Positions 28,914 through 28,983 of a DNA stretch of 28,983 nucleotides are shown piece after piece. The position numbers and the translations under genes were made by a program. Each line of letters starts with the position of its first letter. Position 1 is the first letter of the stretch. Location of the stretch: NCBI RefSeq assembly GCF_000485595.1, contig NW_014578316.1, positions 29,864 to 58,846 of the forward strand, read 5' to 3'. This stretch comes from Priapulus caudatus (taxonomy: Eukaryota > Priapulida > Priapulimorpha > Priapulimorphida > Priapulidae). The notes beneath the pieces were generated by a model. That model saw only the letters and a program-made list of their open reading frames with translations. It was not told where the DNA came from and made no database searches.

Positions 28914-28983
<70 letters not shown>
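28851..28983. repeat. TG/GCGT microsatellite at right edge
   Basis: GTGC/GCGT then a pure TG run to the window end, in the intron after exon 14. Confidence 0.95.

Overview
The window looks like nuclear DNA from an invertebrate animal. Genes are split into short exons with GT-AG introns, there is an assembly gap, and microsatellites are abundant. The sequence does not fix the phylum. The exon structure and domain types fit a non-arthropod bilaterian, such as a lophotrochozoan or an invertebrate deuterostome, but this is an inference. Both recognisable genes lie on the + strand and both are cut by the window edges. I assembled their exons by hand from splice sites, codon phase and protein-family resemblance, and every junction keeps phase except one damaged exon in the second gene.

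Gene 1 (about 108-9190) is the 3' end of a latrophilin-like adhesion GPCR. Seven exons encode TM5, TM6, TM7, a serine/threonine-rich cytoplasmic tail and the stop codon. About 292 residues are in the window. A 5.4 kb intron (2413-7806) separates the 7TM exons from the tail exons and contains a tandem repeat with nuclear-receptor-like half-sites and a CCAAT/CRE pair.

The region 9200-17750 is intergenic. It holds a nested inverted-repeat element (10168-10797), a CATA array (11525-11673), a TG microsatellite and about 3.7 kb of low-quality-looking sequence (12650-16415). That last stretch includes a noisy second copy of nearby unique DNA, a degenerate TATG array and a 211-base run of N. It reads like unpolished long-read gap fill.

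Gene 2 (promoter about 17750, start codon 17992, running off the right edge) encodes a large secreted cysteine-rich protein. The order is signal peptide, partial EMI-like segment, EGF, VWD1, C8, TIL, VWC-like linker, VWD2, then the start of a second C8. This order and the VWD2 sequence best match SCO-spondin (SSPO-like). Fourteen exons give about 715 codons once two one-base shifts in the TIL exon are allowed for.

The most unusual feature is at 28480-28719. Five in-frame tandem 48-bp units span an exon-intron boundary, so the 5' splice site is present five times, with a sixth donor-like site after the array. Most introns of both genes carry simple repeats; these are listed individually. The two genes show no functional link beyond adjacency.
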